Positions 25,439-34,389 of a stretch of 59,640 bases of DNA are shown here, piece after piece. Positions within the stretch are counted from its first letter, which is position 1; every line of letters starts with the position of its first letter. The stretch is from positions 1 through 59,640 of the forward strand of contig CASESH010000016.1 of NCBI GenBank assembly GCA_949290565.1, in the 5' to 3' direction. Below the pieces are notes generated by a model. That model was not told the origin of the DNA and did not search any database. It saw nothing but the letters and a program-made list of their open reading frames with translations. A program made the position numbers and the translations under genes. The stretch is from an uncultured Christensenella sp. Its GTDB lineage: Bacteria; Bacillota; Clostridia; Christensenellales; UBA1242.

Positions 25439-27010
25439 TTGAAAGAATATATTTATAATAACAAGGCTCAAAAAAAGTTACTTGTTGGAGTAAACAAAAT
25501 TGCTAACCTAGTAAAGTCAACATTGGGGCCAAAAGGAAGAAATGTCGTTTTAGATAAAAAGTATGCTACACCATTAATTACGAATGATGGTGTAACAATT
25601 GCAAGAGAGTTTGAAAGTAGTGATAAATATGAAAATATTGGAATTAAGTTAATAAAAGAAGTTTGTCAAAAAACTAACGATTTGGCAGGAGATGGAACAA
25701 CTACTGCAATTGTTTTGGCACAAAAAATGTTTAATTTAGGCGTAAAACAATGTGAAAACAATGTTAGTCCTATTATTTTAAATAAACATATTGTCCAAGC
25801 AAAAAATAAAGTAATTGAACTATTAAAAAAATTTTCAACTTGTATTGCAAATGAGAAAGATATTGAAAATATTGCAACAATCTCATCTCAAAACAGTCAA
25901 ATTGGGAAACTAATTGCAACGGCTTATAAAAAAAATAAAAACTGCAACATATCATTACAAGATTCAAAAACAAACAAAACTGAACTTGTTTTTCAAGAAG
26001 GATTAAAGTTATCTAATGGTTTTATATCTCCTTACTTATGCACTAATATGGATAAAGGAATATGTGAATTTAACGATTGTTTGTTGCTCCTTACTGATAA
26101 AAAACTAAACAATTTTAATGAACTAGTAAATATATTTGAACAGTCTATGGCTTGCAATAAACCTATTGCAATTATTTGTGATGACATTGATGATGAAACA
26201 TTATCAGCAATAGTAGTAAATAAAATGAGAGGGACATTCAACTGTTGTGTAATAAGAGCACCTTTTTATGGAGAAAAAAAATTAGCCTTTTTAGAAGATA
26301 TTGCTAGTCTAACTAATACACAAGTTTTTTCAAATTCAAATGTAAATGACTTAAAAAGTGCAACCCTTGAACAACTAGGAGAAGTTAAACATATTAAAAT
26401 TACAAAAGATTCAACCTTACTTATTGCAAAAAATGTTTGTGAAGAAAGACTTAATTCAAGAGTAAAACTTATACAAGAACAAATAGAAAGTTGCGATAAT
26501 GATTTTGACAAAGAACAACTTAAACTTAGACTTGCAAACTTAACAAATAACATTGCAACTATCTTAGTTGGAGCGCAAAGCGATATAGAACAAAAAGAAA
26601 AAAAATTAAGAATAGAAGATGCTGTTTCTGCAACAAACTCAGCCATAGAACAAGGAATTGTTGCTGGTGGAGGATTAACTTTATTTAGGATTTCTTTAAT
26701 TCTTGAAAAGATATTAAATAAATTAGAAAAAGAAGAAGAACTTGCATATCAAATAATTATTGAAACTCTACAAGCCCCAATTAAACAAATTCTAATAAAC
26801 GCAAGTGAAAATGTAGAAGAAATCTTAAATAATATAAAATTACATAAAAATAAATTCTTTGGTTATGACGCACTAAACTCAAAATATTGCAACTTAATTA
26901 AAGAAGGAATAATCGACCCTACAAAAGTAAGTATTTCTGCACTTGAAAATGCAACAAGTGTTGTAACAACTATGTTGACTACTTATGCTCTTGTAACTGA
27001 CAAAGATTAA
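25439..27010 (+). CDS. groEL: Chaperonin GroEL (Cpn60), divergent and without the GGM tail
   Basis: 523 residues from a TTG start, with AAAAGGAG 9 bases upstream. A double-ring ATP-dependent chaperonin. ATP-site motifs are present: TLGPKGRNVVL, NDGVTIARE, GDGTTTA (catalytic Asp of the GDGTTT motif) and AGGGLTLFR. The apical domain retains APFYGEKKLAFLEDIASLT in place of the usual APGFGDRRKAMLEDIA. The Gly-Gly-Met C-terminal tail is missing; the protein ends LVTDKD. Many Cys and Asn substitutions make it more divergent than most bacterial GroEL. It forms a two-gene operon with groES and is one of few plus-strand genes here. Confidence 0.93.
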   Translation: MKEYIYNNKAQKKLLVGVNKIANLVKSTLGPKGRNVVLDKKYATPLITNDGVTIAREFESSDKYENIGIKLIKEVCQKTNDLAGDGTTTAIVLAQKMFNLGVKQCENNVSPIILNKHIVQAKNKVIELLKKFSTCIANEKDIENIATISSQNSQIGKLIATAYKKNKNCNISLQDSKTNKTELVFQEGLKLSNGFISPYLCTNMDKGICEFNDCLLLLTDKKLNNFNELVNIFEQSMACNKPIAIICDDIDDETLSAIVVNKMRGTFNCCVIRAPFYGEKKLAFLEDIASLTNTQVFSNSNVNDLKSATLEQLGEVKHIKITKDSTLLIAKNVCEERLNSRVKLIQEQIESCDNDFDKEQLKLRLANLTNNIATILVGAQSDIEQKEKKLRIEDAVSATNSAIEQGIVAGGGLTLFRISLILEKILNKLEKEEELAYQIIIETLQAPIKQILINASENVEEILNNIKLHKNKFFGYDALNSKYCNLIKEGIIDPTKVSISALENATSVVTTMLTTYALVTDKD

Positions 27011-27143
27011 AAATAATTTTAAATAACAAAATTAAAATAATAAGATAATAAAATAATAATATAAAAATTATATTATCCATTAATCTTACATTTAAAAACT
27101 AATAAAAATAAAACACGTATTTTATCTAAATTAGAATTAAATA

Positions 27144-27230
27144 TAAAAAAAGAACTTTTTAGACTACAATTAAAATAATATAATAAAAATACATAAATTT
27201 TTTAAAGTAGTATAATAAAGTTCTTTTTTT
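27144..27230. terminator. Bidirectional terminator between groEL and the pseudouridine synthase gene
   Basis: AAAAAAAGAACTTT (27144-27157) is the inverse complement of AAAGTTCTTTTTTT (27217-27230), with a second pairing GACTAC/GTAGT inside it. T runs end both sides, serving the convergent groEL (+) and minus-strand operon whose last stop is at 27231. The loop is long (about 59 bases). Confidence 0.65.
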
Positions 27231-27911
27231 TTAAATATATTTTTCAATATTAAACTCATTCCAAGGATTTACATCAATAGGAGGCGCAACTTTAAAAGTA
27301 AATCTTTTTTTACTAACGGGATGATTAAAAGAAATTTTATAAGCCCAAAGTGCGAGATTTCCTTTTTTTGAATTTGGGTTATATTTTTGGTCATTACAAA
27401 GTGGACACCCTATATTTGCAAGTTGAACTCTAATTTGATGGCTTCTTCCCGTTTCTAACTGAATATTAATGAGAGACTTATCATTTTTTGTTTCAAGTAG
27501 TTGATAATCTAAAATTGCTTCTTTTGCTCCATCTTCGTACTGAGGAGCAATTTTGACAATATTGTTTTTTTCATCTTTTTTCAAAAGATTTACAAGACGA
27601 CTTTGTTTATATCTTGGAATGCCATCAACTACTGCTAAATAATATTTATCAACTTCATTTTCTCTAATTTGTTTAGATAGTCTTTCAGCACTTTTTGAAG
27701 TCTTTGCAAAAACCATAACTCCACCGGTTGGTCTATCTAATCTATGAACCAATCCTAAATATGCTTTGCCCGGTTTATTATATTTTTCTATTAAATAATC
27801 TTTTAGAATTGTTAAGAAGTCTTTATCGCAACTATCATCTAGTTGAACGGGTACATTTTGTGGTTTAACAACAACTAAAATTTGATTATCTTCATAAACT
27901 ACATCAACCAT
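27231..27911 (-). CDS. RluA-family pseudouridine synthase without S4 domain
   Basis: 226 residues. Catalytic domain only: VYEDNQILVVVKPQNVPV at the start, HRLDRPTGGVMVFAKT with the catalytic Asp (about 58), and LETGRSHQIRVQLA near residue 160. It converts a uridine of rRNA or tRNA to pseudouridine; the target is unknown. It is shorter than the RluD homologue in this window and lacks that protein's S4 RNA-binding domain. It lies 13 bases after ileS and ends at a bidirectional terminator, so it is the last gene of that operon. Confidence 0.88.
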   Translation of the reverse strand: MVDVVYEDNQILVVVKPQNVPVQLDDSCDKDFLTILKDYLIEKYNKPGKAYLGLVHRLDRPTGGVMVFAKTSKSAERLSKQIRENEVDKYYLAVVDGIPRYKQSRLVNLLKKDEKNNIVKIAPQYEDGAKEAILDYQLLETKNDKSLINIQLETGRSHQIRVQLANIGCPLCNDQKYNPNSKKGNLALWAYKISFNHPVSKKRFTFKVAPPIDVNPWNEFNIEKYI

Positions 27912-27924
27912 TTTACACCTATAA

Positions 27925-30900
27925 CTAATTTTTTATTGCCTTCAATTTTAAAATAACTTTTTCATCTCCAACTTCAACTTCTCTTTCAATGTCAGGAACA
28001 ATGATATTTTGATTAAATACTTTTACTAAAACTTCTTGTTTGATTTTATCTTCATACTTTTGTATAAGTTCTTTAATAAAATCAGAAGTTGAAATTATGT
28101 CTAATTCAATGCGTTCATCAATGTTAAAATCAGCCTCTTTTCTCAAAACTTGCGCTGTTCTAACTAATTCCCTATAAGCACCTTCTAGCATTAATTCTCT
28201 ATCAAGCGTAGTATCAAGAACAAGAGTAATGTTGTTTTCGGTAGAAATAACAAACTCCTCTTTTGCTCTATAATTAAGAATAAATAACGAACTGTCCAAT
28301 TTTCCAAACTTATCAATTTCAACGCTACCTTTTTTATATTCTTGAACTAATTCGTTCATTTTATAGTCAGTCAAACTTGAAATATAATCTTTAAGTACTT
28401 GAACATCTTTTTTAAGAACAGCACCAGCAGTTTTAAAGTTTACAGTTAAATAACTAATATTAAATTTATCAGTATTTTTTTCAAATACTATATTTTTAAC
28501 ATTTAATTCTTCCTTAATAATATCTTCAAATAATTTAACTGAGGCATTTACTTCATCACTTGCCAAAATAAACAAAGTCTTTAAAGGTTGTTTAATTTTA
28601 AGAGATTTTTCATTTCTTAGTCTTAAAGCAATGGCAATGATATTTCTTGCATTAGTTACATCGTTTACAATACTAGTCTCTTTAACTTGACTAAATGGAA
28701 CAGGAAATGAAGATAACATCACACAAATTGGAGCATCTTTTTCAGTCTCCCTAACTAAATTTTGCCAAATATAGTCAGTCATAAAAGGAATTATTGGAGC
28801 CATAATTATTATCATATTTTTTAGAGCAGTATATAAGCACCAATAAGCAGTTAATTGGTCTTCCTTATCATCACTTTTCCAAAATCTTCTACGATTAACT
28901 CTAATATAAAAGTTTGTCAAATCATCAACAAATTCCTCAAACTCTTTTACTAACAAGTAACTTTTATTTTCAGAATAGTAGTTATCAGCGTTAACTATAA
29001 ATTTATTTAATTTTTCAACTAGCCACCTATCCGTAGGGCAAAGTTTATCAAAATTAGGTTTAAAATTTTCAAAATTTGGATTATCAATACAAGCGTAAGT
29101 GTTATAGAATATGTAAGCATTCCAAAAATTCATAAGTTTTCTTCTTGCTTCACTAGTCAATGTGAAACCAAATCTCATATCATTAGTAATATTAGCCCCG
29201 GCATAAAGATACCTAATTGCATCAGCCCCAACTTTATCAGCAACAATATCACTTTCTAGACTATTACCCCCACTTTTATGAAATTCATTGCCATTTTCAT
29301 CTTTTACATACTGATGAGTAACAATCTTTTTATATGGAGCACGACCGGTCAAAACAACGCTCATAACAAGCATTGAATAGAACCATAGTTTAATTTGCTC
29401 AACCATTTCACAAACATAATCACTAGGAAAATTTGCATTAAAGTATTCTTTGTCTTCAAAATACTTTTTTGTACTAAATGGAGTTATACCAGCATCTAAC
29501 CAACAATCACCGACTTCCTTAATTCTTTCAACTTCTGCCCCACACTTTTGACATCGAATTTTAACATTGTCAATCCAAGGTCTATGTAAGTTAGGAATTT
29601 TAGCAATTTCCTCAGGATTAACTGCCAATTTAGCAAGTTCTTCTAAACTTCCAACAACATGGACTTGTCCACACTCTTGACAAACATAGAAAGGTAAAGG
29701 TAATCCGTAAAATCTACTCCTAGAAATATTCCAATCTCCCATATTTTTTAACCAATCTTCCATTCTTTTTCTACCAAATTCTGGCTGAAATTCAACATCT
29801 TCGATGGCTTTTAGGAGTTGAGGTCTTAATTCATCAATAGAAATATACCAAGTTGAGATTAGTTTATAAACAAGGTCTGTTTTACACCTCCAACAGTACT
29901 TATAACTGTGAGTGTATTTATGGGCATAATAAAGTTTATTATCTTCTTTTAATCTATTTACAACTAAATCTACAACATCAGTAGTTTTCTTATTTTTCAA
30001 AAACCCTGTATTTTCAAGCATGATTCCCTGTTCATCGATAGGACAAATCTCTGGTAAATTAAATTTTTTACCAAGTTCAAAATCTTCAACGCCACAACCC
30101 GGAGCAATATGAACAATTCCACTTCCCTCTGTGGAGTCAACTTCATCCCAAGGAACAACCTTATGAACAAAATCTTGTTCAACTAATTCAGGAAAACATG
30201 TTTCGTATGTAAGTCCAACAAGAGACTCACCTTTAAATTCTTCTAAAATCTCATATTCCTCTTTAATTACTTTTAAAGTTTCCTTGCACAATACAACAAT
30301 ATCATTTGTTTCTTTTAAGTTGACTTTAACATAATCAAATTTAGGATTAACTGCAAGTGCTACATTTGCACACAATGTCCAAGGTGTTGTTGTCCAAGCG
30401 AGCAATTTGAAATTTTTACCTATTACAGGAAATTTTGCAAAAATTGCAGTGTGAGTTACATCGTGGTAACAGCCCATAAGTTCGTGTTCACTAAGACTAG
30501 TACCACAGCGTGGGCACCAAGACATTGGTCTATTTTTCTTTATAATATAACCCTTTTCATTACATTTTTTTAAAAAATGCCAAATTGCAAGAATATTATT
30601 ATCAGTGTTAGTAAAATAACTATGTTCCCAATCCATCCATTGCCCCATACGAATACTTTGGTTAGTTATTTCATTAGCAAAATAGTTGACACGCTCCATA
30701 CATTTATTTGTAAAGTTATCAATACCATACTTTAAAATCTCAGGTTTACCATTAAGTCCAAGTTCTTTTTCGACATTAACTTCAACCCACATACCTTGTG
30801 CATCAAAACCATTTTGATACTGACAATCTTTTCCTTTTAAAGCATTGTATTTAATTGTAATATCTTTTAATGTCCTTCCCCAAATATGATGAACACCACA

Positions 30901-31056
30901 TCTATTATTTGCAGTAATAGGACCATCTAAGAACTTAAACCTTGGATTAGACTTATTTTTTTCAACAAGTTTTTTAAAACAATCATTATCTTTCCAAAAT
31001 TTAAGCATTTGCTTTTCCATTTGAATAAAATCTGGTTTTGCGTTTTCTTTCTTCAT
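27925..31056 (-). CDS. ileS: Isoleucyl-tRNA synthetase (long, type 2)
   Basis: 1043 residues, class I enzyme that charges tRNA-Ile and edits valine. The HIGH motif is HHIWGR (about 57-62). The KMSKS loop reads HKSGGN (about 598-603), a variant form. The CP1 editing domain is long, with ARGSGIVHIAPG-like TEGSGIVHIAPG. Four CxxC pairs are visible: CPRC, CWRC, CQEC and CQKC. The C-terminal anticodon region ends with a small domain. It follows a YcxB-like gene by 26 bases. No T-box leader is seen; the operon starts upstream of a CBS protein gene. Long type 2 IleRS occurs in several Clostridia, archaea and eukaryotes. Confidence 0.96.
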   Translation of the reverse strand: MKKENAKPDFIQMEKQMLKFWKDNDCFKKLVEKNKSNPRFKFLDGPITANNRCGVHHIWGRTLKDITIKYNALKGKDCQYQNGFDAQGMWVEVNVEKELGLNGKPEILKYGIDNFTNKCMERVNYFANEITNQSIRMGQWMDWEHSYFTNTDNNILAIWHFLKKCNEKGYIIKKNRPMSWCPRCGTSLSEHELMGCYHDVTHTAIFAKFPVIGKNFKLLAWTTTPWTLCANVALAVNPKFDYVKVNLKETNDIVVLCKETLKVIKEEYEILEEFKGESLVGLTYETCFPELVEQDFVHKVVPWDEVDSTEGSGIVHIAPGCGVEDFELGKKFNLPEICPIDEQGIMLENTGFLKNKKTTDVVDLVVNRLKEDNKLYYAHKYTHSYKYCWRCKTDLVYKLISTWYISIDELRPQLLKAIEDVEFQPEFGRKRMEDWLKNMGDWNISRSRFYGLPLPFYVCQECGQVHVVGSLEELAKLAVNPEEIAKIPNLHRPWIDNVKIRCQKCGAEVERIKEVGDCWLDAGITPFSTKKYFEDKEYFNANFPSDYVCEMVEQIKLWFYSMLVMSVVLTGRAPYKKIVTHQYVKDENGNEFHKSGGNSLESDIVADKVGADAIRYLYAGANITNDMRFGFTLTSEARRKLMNFWNAYIFYNTYACIDNPNFENFKPNFDKLCPTDRWLVEKLNKFIVNADNYYSENKSYLLVKEFEEFVDDLTNFYIRVNRRRFWKSDDKEDQLTAYWCLYTALKNMIIIMAPIIPFMTDYIWQNLVRETEKDAPICVMLSSFPVPFSQVKETSIVNDVTNARNIIAIALRLRNEKSLKIKQPLKTLFILASDEVNASVKLFEDIIKEELNVKNIVFEKNTDKFNISYLTVNFKTAGAVLKKDVQVLKDYISSLTDYKMNELVQEYKKGSVEIDKFGKLDSSLFILNYRAKEEFVISTENNITLVLDTTLDRELMLEGAYRELVRTAQVLRKEADFNIDERIELDIISTSDFIKELIQKYEDKIKQEVLVKVFNQNIIVPDIEREVEVGDEKVILKLKAIKN

Positions 31057-31082
31057 CTTTTAATCCCCTAAAATTATGTGTT

Positions 31083-31598
31083 TTATTGTGCTTTTTTTTG
31101 TTGTTTTGAAACTTCAACCTTAGAAGTAACAAAATTAATTAATTGTTCAAACTCTTTTTCATCTTTAAAGTTTGATTTGTCAATAATGTATGCGTTTATC
31201 TTATCAATAAAGATATAAAAGAAATTGTTGTTTTGATAAGTTTTATAAATATCATCATATTTTTTTATCATTGTTGAAATTTCTTCATTACTTGCCGAGT
31301 AGGAAACCACTTTAAATTTATCTTGTAAAAATTCAAATTCATCACGACAACCAATAGAAATTTTTAATTTCTTTTTTGATATTTGCATAATGATTAGTTG
31401 GTAACTAGCAAAAAATAATCCTAAAAGCAAGTAGATTATTCCATATGCGATATCGTTATAAATAAACATAAATATCGAAGCCAAAATTATTATTGCTGAA
31501 CAAATATATATAACTATAAAATATTTGTTTTTATTAAGAGCAAATTTTAAAAATGTATCAAGATTTTCTTTTGTGTAAACAGTTGTAGTCTTGTTCAT
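31083..31598 (-). CDS. YcxB-like membrane protein
   Basis: 171 residues. A cytosolic N-terminal segment (FTKENLxTFLKFAL-type: YTKENLDTFLKFALNKNKYF) is followed by two membrane helices (about 27-48 and 51-70) and a C-terminal region that ends in the YcxB-type pattern (NNFFYIFIDKINAYIIDKSNF, then EFEQLINFV). The family is widespread in Bacillota with no firm function. It is translated between the HEPN-CBS protein and ileS, with GAGGTGA before its ATG, so expression is tied to translation genes. Family call rests on overall pattern. Confidence 0.65.
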   Translation of the reverse strand: MNKTTTVYTKENLDTFLKFALNKNKYFIVIYICSAIIILASIFMFIYNDIAYGIIYLLLGLFFASYQLIIMQISKKKLKISIGCRDEFEFLQDKFKVVSYSASNEEISTMIKKYDDIYKTYQNNNFFYIFIDKINAYIIDKSNFKDEKEFEQLINFVTSKVEVSKQQKKAQ

Positions 31599-31607
31599 AA
31601 AATCACC

Positions 31608-32345
31608 TCAGTCATAGTTTTCAATAATTGCATTCATATCTAGAATATCTGCTATTGTTATAACACCAAGTAATGGTTCATTGCAAGTGCCATTTTTAGT
31701 AATAATAATCATTTGTAATTTTCTATTCAAATAAAAATAATTTAAAGCCCTCTCAATAGTTAGTTCCTTATCACAAACAGTAAAGTAACTATTCTCATGC
31801 AAAAAAGTTGCTATTTCAATTGCCGTAGTTGACTTTATAAATTTATCTAAGTCTAAATTATTTAGTAAACAGTTTCCAAAATGGTCAAGTAGCCCTGCCC
31901 CAATAACAACACCTTTTAAGCAGTTGTCTTCAAAAATAGGAATGTTTTTGTAACCAAATCTAACCATAATTTCTAGTAACTGTTTTATATTTATATCACT
32001 CCTACAAGTAATTACATCTTTTTTGCATACTTTATCATACGCAGTTGGTGGAGTAGAAATAATATTTGCAATCTTCTCAAAATCCTCAACTACCTCTATA
32101 TGAGGTTCAGCAATAACATAATTTGGATTTGTCTTGTGTACAATAGAATTCCTTAACCTGCCATAATCAATTAATTCATCCTCAAACTTTCTAACTACGC
32201 TATTAAGAGGAACTGATTTCCTAATTAAATCAGCATAACTTATACTTCTCTTAAATCCATAAATTGACCTAAGAGCATGGTCTATTTTGTTATACGCAGA
32301 AATAAATCTTTCAGCGTTTGACCTATTTGAATTAACTTTACTCAT
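31608..32345 (-). CDS. HEPN-like / double CBS domain protein
   Basis: 245 residues. The N-terminal helical domain (about 8-95) contains RLRNSIVH: R65-N66-x3-H70 matches the RNxxxH catalytic motif of HEPN ribonucleases and related proteins. Two CBS motifs follow (about 100-160, with KNIPIFEDNCLKGVVIG, and about 175-240, with PLLGVITIADILD), which usually bind adenine nucleotides. No membrane segment. It is first in an operon with a YcxB-like gene, ileS and a pseudouridine synthase gene. A nucleotide-controlled RNA-related role is an attractive inference from motif and context, but not shown. Confidence 0.75.
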   Translation of the reverse strand: MSKVNSNRSNAERFISAYNKIDHALRSIYGFKRSISYADLIRKSVPLNSVVRKFEDELIDYGRLRNSIVHKTNPNYVIAEPHIEVVEDFEKIANIISTPPTAYDKVCKKDVITCRSDINIKQLLEIMVRFGYKNIPIFEDNCLKGVVIGAGLLDHFGNCLLNNLDLDKFIKSTTAIEIATFLHENSYFTVCDKELTIERALNYFYLNRKLQMIIITKNGTCNEPLLGVITIADILDMNAIIENYD

Positions 32346-32366
32346 AAATTACTCCAAGTACAAAAA

Positions 32367-32394
32367 ATTTTAACATATTTTATCAAAAAATCAA
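32367..32394 (-). promoter_or_regulatory. Promoter of the HEPN-CBS/ycxB/ileS/rluA operon
   Basis: Minus strand TTGATT (32389-32394), 16-bp spacer, TAAAAT (32367-32372), with TG at the extended -10 position (32374-32375). It lies 22 bases before the first start codon, back to back with the SRP RNA promoter. Confidence 0.5.
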
Positions 32395-32423
32395 AACATT
32401 TATACTATTTCTAATTAATTGTA

Positions 32424-32452
32424 TTGCATTTTTTTGCATATTAATGTATAAT
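32424..32452 (+). promoter_or_regulatory. SRP RNA promoter
   Basis: A perfect TATAAT (32447-32452) with a weak -35 TTGCAT (32424-32429) at 17-bp spacing. The predicted start at about 32459 coincides with the 5' end inferred from pairing of the RNA. Confidence 0.65.
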
Positions 32453-32457
32453 GTCAA

Positions 32458-32735
32458 ACAGGAAGTGCTAGATGGGGAGCTAGTGGTGCCCTGCATCTAC
32501 AATCCACTACAGTAGAGTTGAATATCTGCCTCGGGGTGATTTTGTTAAAAAAGAGGTTTAAATTTTGATGATGACATTAAGGTCTTGTGCAACTGTTAAC
32601 CACGAACCATGTCAGGACCTGACGGTAGCAGCATTAAGTGGACCTAATGGTGTGCCACAAGGTAGCTTTAATCGAGTCAAGTTTATATCAAACTATTTGA
32701 CAAGTCATTTCAAAGCAGGTTGCACTTCCTACCAA
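32458..32735 (+). ncRNA. ffs: Signal recognition particle RNA (large, Bacillus type)
   Basis: About 278 nt. The 5' end GGAAGTGC (32461-32468) pairs with GCACTTCC (32722-32729). The Alu domain matches the B. subtilis RNA closely: GTGCTA..GGGGAG, then GGTGCCCTG and CAATCC. The S-domain core GTCAGGACC..GGTAGCAGC, followed by ATTAAG and TGTGCC, is the binding site for Ffh. The apical tetraloop is TGAC (32620-32623), a URRC-type loop, instead of the usual GGAA. The RNA directs nascent membrane proteins to the translocon. It is not translated: the 107-codon frame across it is chance. Confidence 0.95.
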
Positions 32736-32740
32736 ATTAG

Positions 32741-32778
32741 AAAAGACTTTATTTTTATAAAGTCTTTTTTATTTTTTT
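32741..32778 (+). terminator. SRP RNA terminator
   Basis: AAAAGACTTTA (32741-32751) pairs with TAAAGTCTTTT (32758-32768), 6-nt loop, followed by a T-rich run to about 32778. It immediately follows the SRP RNA and faces a convergent gene ending at 32811. Confidence 0.85.
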
Positions 32779-32810
32779 ATCTAAACTTTACTTTTTTTAT
32801 AATTATCTAT

Positions 32811-34373
32811 TTAACGAGAATCTTCTTCATTTCTCTTAATTTTTTTGTTTTCCTCGTTAATTTTTATATTATTATTCTCATTGTTTAAAGTTACATCTTT
32901 TTCATTATAATCAACTTTTATTACTTTCTTGTTTTTAATTCTATTTTTAGACTTTAAGTCATTTTCTTTCTCGTTAGATTGTATTTGCATAGACAAATTG
33001 TTTTCAATTTCATAATTATCATTTTCAACAATAGCGATTAAAATTAAATTTAGCACTACATAAAATGGATTGAGTACAGGAGTTGGGTCAAAACAAGAAG
33101 ACAAAAATCCACAAATAAAAGTCATTAAGACAAATAGTTTTGTAGGATTAAAATTCTTAAAAGTCATGCTATATTTTTTTATGTAAAATGGCAAACAACA
33201 AATCAAGCCAAAAATTCCGGTTGAAGTAATTATTTGTAGAAAAACGTTATGAGCATTAAGAAGCAAAAAATCACCTATATAATTTAAACCCGGAATACTA
33301 ATTGAAGATGCAATAGAGTCTTTTGTATAATATCCTATTCCAAAAATTGGATTTTCTAAAAATTTTGTTAGACACCAAGGCCATAAAGATTGCCTACCAT
33401 TAGAGCCTACTCCCATATTAATGTAATAATAGCAAATTGAGTAAATCTTATCAAAAAATACAATTATACAAATTCCGACTATTCCAACAATTGAAATAAT
33501 AATTGGAGTAAAAATTTTTTTGTTTTGACTTTTCTTAAAAATAAAGAAAAAATATACTATTGAAATAATGCCAGCAATTAAAATTGTTATTCTACTATAA
33601 GTTAAAAATATGAAAATATCTATTAAAAGAGCAAGTAAAACAAATAAATAATCTTTCTTATTATTACTTGCTAAGTAAAAACACGAACAAACGCCTGTCA
33701 ACATAAATATTGCAGCAGTATTTATTTCACCTATTCCAACTCTTACCAATTTACTACCAAAAATATTTGATAAATTTTCTAATTGAATATAGGCAAAAAT
33801 AAGTTCAAGTGAGATTGTTAAACTCAAAAACAATAAACAATAAGCAAAATATTTTTTATAATCACTTAAAAAGTTAATACAAAACCAATAAATTGCATAC
33901 ACTATAAAACTTAAAAGAGCAACGGCTAAAAATGATAAGATATAAAAATGACCTATCAATCCCCCAAAAATATTGCCAACACCTAAAAGAATAAATGGTA
34001 AAAACATTTTCCCACGATGAACTTGTTTCTTATAAACATAGACTTGTCTTATCACATAAACTACTACACATATAATGAAAACTAGTATAAAAACTCCTGC
34101 CAAAATATGAGTCAAATCTATTCCATTAAAAAAAGAATTAAGCACATATGAAAAAGCAATAATTGGAAAAATAAATGCCTTTGGGTTATCTTTACAGAAA
34201 ATAAAAACACAAATTTCAAAAGCAGTCAAAACTAATAATGATATATATGGAAATTTGATTGCCCAGAAAAACGATATTACAACTGCAAGTAACAACAAAG
34301 CATAATTACTATTTAAAAATTTTACTATTTTATTATTGAGTTCTTCTTTTTGATTAGTTGTCATAGTGTGCAT
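32811..34373 (-). CDS. O-antigen ligase/polymerase-like membrane protein
   Basis: 520 residues with about 12 membrane helices (about 25-430), a large outer loop in the last third with YYTKDSIASS and NAHNVFLQI (a pattern typical of WaaL/Wzy proteins: GxGxG followed by HNxxL), and a hydrophilic Lys/Asn/Glu-rich tail of about 80 residues. Such enzymes polymerise or transfer lipid-linked glycans at the outer face of the membrane. The glycan is unknown. The start is preceded by AGAGG at 6 bases. Last gene of the trxB-ung operon, with no obvious link to the other two. Confidence 0.8.
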   Translation of the reverse strand: MHTMTTNQKEELNNKIVKFLNSNYALLLLAVVISFFWAIKFPYISLLVLTAFEICVFIFCKDNPKAFIFPIIAFSYVLNSFFNGIDLTHILAGVFILVFIICVVVYVIRQVYVYKKQVHRGKMFLPFILLGVGNIFGGLIGHFYILSFLAVALLSFIVYAIYWFCINFLSDYKKYFAYCLLFLSLTISLELIFAYIQLENLSNIFGSKLVRVGIGEINTAAIFMLTGVCSCFYLASNNKKDYLFVLLALLIDIFIFLTYSRITILIAGIISIVYFFFIFKKSQNKKIFTPIIISIVGIVGICIIVFFDKIYSICYYYINMGVGSNGRQSLWPWCLTKFLENPIFGIGYYTKDSIASSISIPGLNYIGDFLLLNAHNVFLQIITSTGIFGLICCLPFYIKKYSMTFKNFNPTKLFVLMTFICGFLSSCFDPTPVLNPFYVVLNLILIAIVENDNYEIENNLSMQIQSNEKENDLKSKNRIKNKKVIKVDYNEKDVTLNNENNNIKINEENKKIKRNEEDSR

Positions 34374-34389
34374 TGCAAACCTCTATTAT

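Noticed and set aside
31600..32460. T-box riboswitch for ileS
   Set aside because: The region upstream of the operon is only about 115 bases and holds two back-to-back promoters; no T-box sequence is seen.
32565..32888. 107-codon frame over the SRP RNA
   Set aside because: It overlaps a clear structural RNA and its terminator and shows no protein-like composition.
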